In this document: positions 60,712-64,000 of the stretch, one piece after another
Layout of the letters: each line of letters begins with the position of its first letter
How positions within the stretch are numbered: position 1 is the first letter of the stretch
Assembly (NCBI GenBank): GCA_022571985.1
Contig: JACZWU010000009.1
Span: forward strand, 1-64,000
Reading direction: 5' to 3'
DNA from: Candidatus Zixiibacteriota bacterium
Lineage (GTDB): Bacteria > Zixibacteria > MSB-5A5 > GN15 > FEB-12
DNA length: 64,000 nt
Program-made: the position numbers and the translations under genes
The notes under the pieces: generated by a model
What the model was told of the DNA's origin: nothing
Databases searched by the model: none
What the model saw: the letters and a program-made list of their open reading frames with translations, nothing else

Positions 60712-61236
60712 ATGAAGAAGTTAATAGCACTAACGGTATCCATGCTGATTCTCGGCATGGGGATTTCACCGGCAGTCAATGCGCAGGTGGAGGAGGTCGG
60801 CATTAGGGTTGACGGGCTCTCCTGCCCGTTCTGTGCCTACGGTCTTGAGAAGAAACTCAAAAAGATCGACGGCGTTAACGATGTGATAATCAACATTGAT
60901 AAAGGTGTTGCGACGCTAAAAGGGAAGAAAGGTGAGTCTATCGTTGTTGAGGGATTGAAGGACGCAGTTGCCGATGCAGGCTTTACACCCAGGCAAATCA
61001 CTGCGATCGTAGTGGGAGCGGTCGAAGAGCATGGCGATTTTGTAGTTCTAAAGAATATTGGCTCAGACTTCATGTTCATTCTGAAAGAGAACGAACAACT
61101 CCTGGAACTACGTTCAAAGTTGCAGGACACTGAGAAGCAGGTCCGAGTCGAGGGTGTTCTGACCTATGTTGCCCCCGAAGGTCATGACAATCATCCCTAT
61201 ACTTTGACCATTGAGCGGTTTGAGGTCATTTCGTGA
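60712..61236 (+). CDS. MerP-like periplasmic heavy-metal-binding protein with extra C-terminal domain
   Basis: 174 aa. Signal peptide (1-24, VNA-Q), then an HMA domain (~27-98) with the metal motif GLSCPFCAYG (C38, C41) and the DAGF loop, then a ~75-aa beta-rich extra domain (ITAIVVGAVEEHGDFVVLKN onwards) that MerP lacks. The HMA part should pick up Hg(II) in the periplasm for MerT. I start at ATG 60712 with AAAGGA upstream; an ATG at 60670 gives a longer N-region. The extra domain looks like a small beta barrel, perhaps OB-like; role unknown. Confidence 0.8.
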   Translation: MKKLIALTVSMLILGMGISPAVNAQVEEVGIRVDGLSCPFCAYGLEKKLKKIDGVNDVIINIDKGVATLKGKKGESIVVEGLKDAVADAGFTPRQITAIVVGAVEEHGDFVVLKNIGSDFMFILKENEQLLELRSKLQDTEKQVRVEGVLTYVAPEGHDNHPYTLTIERFEVIS

Positions 61237-61599
61237 AGCTCGCATATTCCGAACGAGTGAGCCCGAGTGCCCCATCCGCTTGCGGTGGGATTCTTTCCCA
61301 GTTCAAATTAACTCGTAAATCACGGCAAACTACTCCGCCACCCCAATATAGAGCAGCTATGACTTTGGCTGGGTGAATTTGCGACAAGAGCAAAAAGCCT
61401 ACAGGTTCTGATAGTGGGAAAGTAAAATATGACAAAACGAAGCCATTTGAAGATGGATTCCCGCCTTCGCGGGAAAGACAGAAAAGCGAAGATGGGTTCC
61501 AACCTCCGCCCCGTGACTACACGGGACTAAAGTTGGAAAGGCAATAAAAAAGCCCCAACTTTCGTCGGGGCTTTTTTGTGTCAGGCTATAGATTCAATA
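61237..61599. repeat. Repeat-filled spacer with copy 2 of the ~100-bp repeat and two palindromes
   Basis: 61340-61447 is the inverted full copy of the repeat at 37368. Then GATGGATTCCCGCCTTCGCG-GGAAAGAC (61452-61479, empty) and GATGGGTTCCAAC filled with a CGTGACTACACGGGACTAAA hairpin and GTTGGAAAG (61490-61540). No stop interrupts a plus-strand frame (KKPTGSDSGKVKYDKTKPF, then EDGFPPSRERQ) across repeat and palindromes until 61545. Confidence 0.7.
61546..61577. terminator. Bidirectional terminator
   Basis: AAAAAAGCCCC (61546-61556) and GGGGCTTTTTT (61567-61577) pair fully over a 10-nt loop, giving U tracts on both strands. It ends the AsnRS-like gene from the right. Confidence 0.88.
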
Positions 61600-62595
61600 T
61601 TACGGTATCAGGAAATCCGGTGAGCGGGGCAGTTCGACGGCTGTCTTGATGCTGACATCGGCCATCTCTGTAGCCAGTATCGACTGCACTACTCTTTCAA
61701 AGCCGATACCGCAGCCCGATGACTGACCGGTGCCGTGCTGCAGCACTTCGAAATACCATTCGAACTGTTTCGGGTCGACGTTGCGCTCGATTAAGTGGTC
61801 ATACATGTAAGACTCTTCGAACTGTTTCTTGCACAGGGCCGCGTTACCTTCGCGGACAGCGCCGCCGACCGACTCGCCGGCTTCGGGCAGAAGCAGATCA
61901 CAGCAGAGGGTTATGCCGTTGTCGCGTTTCATCGAGAAGAACTTTATAACGCCGCCCTGTTTCGGTTTTGGGTCCGAGGGGTAATGCGTGATAAATGTCG
62001 GCAGTCCGTCGAGAATCCGGCAGATAGCTTTTTCTTCGGCTGAGCCAAAATCATCGCCGTATTCAACTGTAAAACCGTTCTTGTTTAGAAGGTCTATAGA
62101 ATCCTGGTAAGTGATACGGTTAAAGGACATCGTAAAAAATCTTTTCAGAATATCGTTCGGCATAACCGTGTGGGCGGTTCTGAACATGCTGTGCAGCAGC
62201 GATTCGATATTGTCCATCAGACCGTCGAGTTCGAAATCGCGGCCTTCGAATTCTATCAGAATGAACTCGCAGAGGTGCCGGTCGGTTACTTTTTTCTCCT
62301 GTCTGAAAGACGGCCCGATTGTAAAGACCCGGTTATGGGCCAATGTAAAGGCTTCAAGGTAAAGCTGGCCGGTCTGGCGCAGAAACATTTCGGTTTGATT
62401 GCCATCAGCGTCGAACATATCGACTGTCATGGCGTTGGGGAACCACTCGCAGGAGCCGGTGGCGCCGGTAATGTGCGGCACGCTGATTTCTGTAAAATCA
62501 TTCTTCTCAAACCAATCCCTGGCTGACTTAAAGAGTTTCGATCTGATCTCGGTGACTCTGGTGAACTTGCCCTCTACTACTTCAAAATGGCGCAC
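61600..62595 (-). CDS. AsnRS-like class II synthetase core without anticodon-binding domain
   Basis: 331 aa. The protein opens at once with the catalytic core (KFTRVTEIRSKLFKSARDWF). Motif 1 region ISVPHITG, motif 2 FRQEKKVTDRHLCEFILIEF and motif 3 GCGIGFERVVQ are those of asparaginyl-tRNA synthetase; the ~100-aa N-terminal OB-fold is absent and no upstream frame supplies it. Such cores (AS-AR type in archaea) can make asparagine from aspartate, ATP and ammonia instead of charging tRNA. Which role applies here is open. The start is GTG with GGAGG 6 nt upstream, so the missing domain is not an annotation slip. Confidence 0.85.
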   Translation of the reverse strand: MRHFEVVEGKFTRVTEIRSKLFKSARDWFEKNDFTEISVPHITGATGSCEWFPNAMTVDMFDADGNQTEMFLRQTGQLYLEAFTLAHNRVFTIGPSFRQEKKVTDRHLCEFILIEFEGRDFELDGLMDNIESLLHSMFRTAHTVMPNDILKRFFTMSFNRITYQDSIDLLNKNGFTVEYGDDFGSAEEKAICRILDGLPTFITHYPSDPKPKQGGVIKFFSMKRDNGITLCCDLLLPEAGESVGGAVREGNAALCKKQFEESYMYDHLIERNVDPKQFEWYFEVLQHGTGQSSGCGIGFERVVQSILATEMADVSIKTAVELPRSPDFLIP

Positions 62596-62870
62596 TTAAC
62601 ACCTCCACAAAATATTAGTTATATAATAAGCCGCCCAATCTCTGGTTCTACCGGGCTGCTGCTGTCTACGATTTGGAATGTCTTTTATAAAAAAATAGGG
62701 AGTCAAATCAGTAAAACTGATTTTCTCCCGGAAGAGTGTCGAATCTTTTGAGCAATTAAGTCTATTCAATACTTTTGCGCTTAAATTTTTAAGCGCCTCC
62801 ACATGTGACTGTCTCAGCAGTCGATTAATGTGACCTAAGAAACCTGCAATTTGCCGTTTCTTAAGGCCTT

Positions 62871-62898
62871 ATTTAACATAAGATTAGAGTGTTGTCAA
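62871..62898 (-). promoter_or_regulatory. Promoter of the AsnRS-like gene
   Basis: Minus strand TTGACA (62893-62898), 16 bp, TTAAAT (62871-62876). The predicted start near 62864 leaves a long leader of ~265 nt. Confidence 0.5.
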
Positions 62899-62964
62899 GT
62901 TGTTTCTAAAAAAAGTCTTTGCAGGGCAACCGCTTGCAGGAGTGGAATTTAACGTTTTGGGTCG

Positions 62965-63002
62965 AAAAAAATGCCGCCGGCAGGGTAGTTAAGCCGACGG
63001 CA
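62965..63002 (-). terminator. Terminator of ftsZ
   Basis: On the minus strand TGCCGTCGGC pairs with GCCGGCGGCA (one mismatch) and is followed by TTTTTTT. Confidence 0.8.
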
Positions 63003-63081
63003 CTGTGGAGGAACCAGAGATCTTTTAGAGCGACTCAGTAAGGAGGAACCACTCTACAAAATTTCGATAGCCACAATGTGG

Positions 63082-64000
63082 CTAATTGTCACTATCGAGC
63101 CTTCTTATATAAGCCGGTATGGAGCGGTCATCTTCGGAAAACATCGGCACTCTCTGACGGCTGGTGCTGCCATTGGCAACTCTGTGCAGTCTGTTGGTTT
63201 CGTAATCAGGATGCTGAGGAGCGTGCAGCGCGGCAGCTGCCTCTACCGGCTCGGCCGCAGCCTGACGCGAGGGGACTGCTGCTTCCTTGTCAAAAAGCGA
63301 CATCGGCTCTCCGGTGGAAACATTTTCAATCTCAGCGGCTTTCTTTTGGGCTACATGTTTGGCTGCCTGTTTTTCACCCAAGCCGGTAGCGATGACGGTA
63401 ACTCTTATTTTGCCTTTCATAGTAGGGTCGACCACTGCTCCGAAAATGATATTGGCATCATCTCCGGCAGTTTCGTAGATGAGCGAGGTGGCAGTATTGA
63501 CATCATGGAGAGTCATATCTTCGCCGCCGGTGATATTTATCAGCACCCCTCTGGCACCGCCGATTGAGACGTTTTCAAGCAGCGGTGACGAGATAGCGTG
63601 GCGGGCAGCATCGATGGCTCTTTCGTCCCCTTTGCCGATACCGGTGCCCATCAGGGCGTCGCCCATCTCAAGCATGACGGTGCGGACATCGGCAAAATCG
63701 CAGTTAATCAGGCCGGGAATGGTAATCAGCTCCGAGATTCCCTTGGTGGCCTGATGTAGAATTTCGTCGGCAATTTTGAAGGCCGAGGTCAGCGTGGTTT
63801 TTTTATCGACCAAATCGAGCAGGCGCTGGTTGGGAATTGTTATTAATGTGTCCACATGATTACGGAGGGCATCAAGTCCGGTCTCAGCCCGTTTGACGCG
63901 TTTGAATCCTTCAAATACGAACGGCTTGGTGACAACTGCCACAGTTAGTGCTCCGGCCTTTTTGGCAATTTCTGCTATTATCGGTGCCGCACCGGTGCCG
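63082..64000 (-). CDS. ftsZ: Cell division protein FtsZ (5' end outside window)
   Basis: 306 residues of the C-terminal part. The edge cuts in the tubulin signature loop (GTGAAPIIAEIAKKAGALTV). T7 synergy loop LINCDFADVRTVM with its catalytic Asp, MGDALMGTGIG, and the C-terminal tail: a Gln/Ala-rich linker and the conserved peptide IPAYIRRL that binds FtsA/ZipA-type partners. Polymerising GTPase of the division ring. The terminator at 62965 shows that it ends its transcription unit; ftsA would be expected beyond the right edge. Confidence 0.96.
   Translation of the reverse strand, partial: GTGAAPIIAEIAKKAGALTVAVVTKPFVFEGFKRVKRAETGLDALRNHVDTLITIPNQRLLDLVDKKTTLTSAFKIADEILHQATKGISELITIPGLINCDFADVRTVMLEMGDALMGTGIGKGDERAIDAARHAISSPLLENVSIGGARGVLINITGGEDMTLHDVNTATSLIYETAGDDANIIFGAVVDPTMKGKIRVTVIATGLGEKQAAKHVAQKKAAEIENVSTGEPMSLFDKEAAVPSRQAAAEPVEAAAALHAPQHPDYETNRLHRVANGSTSRQRVPMFSEDDRSIPAYIRRLDSDN

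Larger units (their letters stand above)
62596..63081. other. Leader of the AsnRS-like gene and end of ftsZ
   Basis: Contains the promoter at 62871-62898 (minus), a ~265-nt leader in which I see no T-box (no GGTGGNACCGCG antiterminator), and the ftsZ terminator. A 68-codon GTG frame at 62596-62802 lacks a ribosome site and I do not call it. Confidence 0.5.

Noticed and set aside
62596-62802. 68-codon GTG frame ending right before the AsnRS-like gene, or a T-box leader there
   Set aside because: The frame lacks a ribosome site and the leader has no T-box antiterminator sequence (GGTGGNACCGCG).

Overview
The window reads as a chromosomal segment of an uncultured Gram-negative bacterium. Evidence for an outer membrane is a TonB-dependent receptor, several beta-barrel proteins and many Sec signal peptides. 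Eight secreted proteins end in the same paired dockerin-like tail, in which two copies of a motif like NILDLTYLVDFIFRGG are followed by a terminal Cys. That style, together with a PorX/PorY-type regulator pair, points to the FCB superphylum and most plausibly to candidate phylum Zixibacteria. This placement is inference from protein style, not from a marker-gene tree.

Layout. 0-6 kb: edge-cut cytochrome c, RecB-like Fe-S nuclease, two glycosyltransferases, Na+/dicarboxylate-amino acid symporter. 6-21 kb: secreted and outer-membrane block with LVIVD and FG-GAP propellers, a TonB receptor and three paralogous C-type-lectin proteins holding 2, 7 and 2 lectin domains. 21-26.5 kb: a small integrative region beside tRNA-Met(CAU), with an intact tyrosine integrase, an unknown secreted protein, a frameshifted DUF5916 gene and three direct copies of the tRNA 3' half. 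27-32 kb: dihydrolipoamide dehydrogenase, and divergently a polyamine operon (HTH-cupin regulator, speD, ornithine decarboxylase, speE). 32-37 kb: outer-membrane protein, mazG, valS. 37-43 kb: three more secreted proteins with the dockerin-like tail. 43-56 kb: one dense minus-strand cluster serS - PorY-like kinase - PorX - tsaE - tsaB - rimI - accD - folC - kinase - receiver/kinase - NtrC-type activator. 56-64 kb: rpmB, a short flagellin under a sigma-54-type promoter, a repeat-associated unknown gene, a mercury-type cluster (merR, merT-like, outer-membrane barrel, merP-like) with no merA, an AsnRS-like protein without the anticodon-binding domain, and ftsZ cut by the window end.

Intergenic DNA is full of dispersed palindromes. 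The most striking are nested: an outer palindrome (CTTTCCAGC...GCTGGAATCC or CATTCCCGC...GCGGGAATCC) occurs both empty and filled with a second hairpin module (TTTAGTCCCG...CGGGGA). One related palindrome sits inside an attachment-site copy of the tRNA. A ~100-bp repeat with coding-like sequence overlaps the end of the 58-kb unknown gene.

The best candidates for something undescribed are the Cys-terminated dockerin-like tail shared by unrelated exported proteins, the nested palindrome system, the stacked attachment sites at tRNA-Met, and the merA-less mercury cluster with its own outer-membrane barrel.
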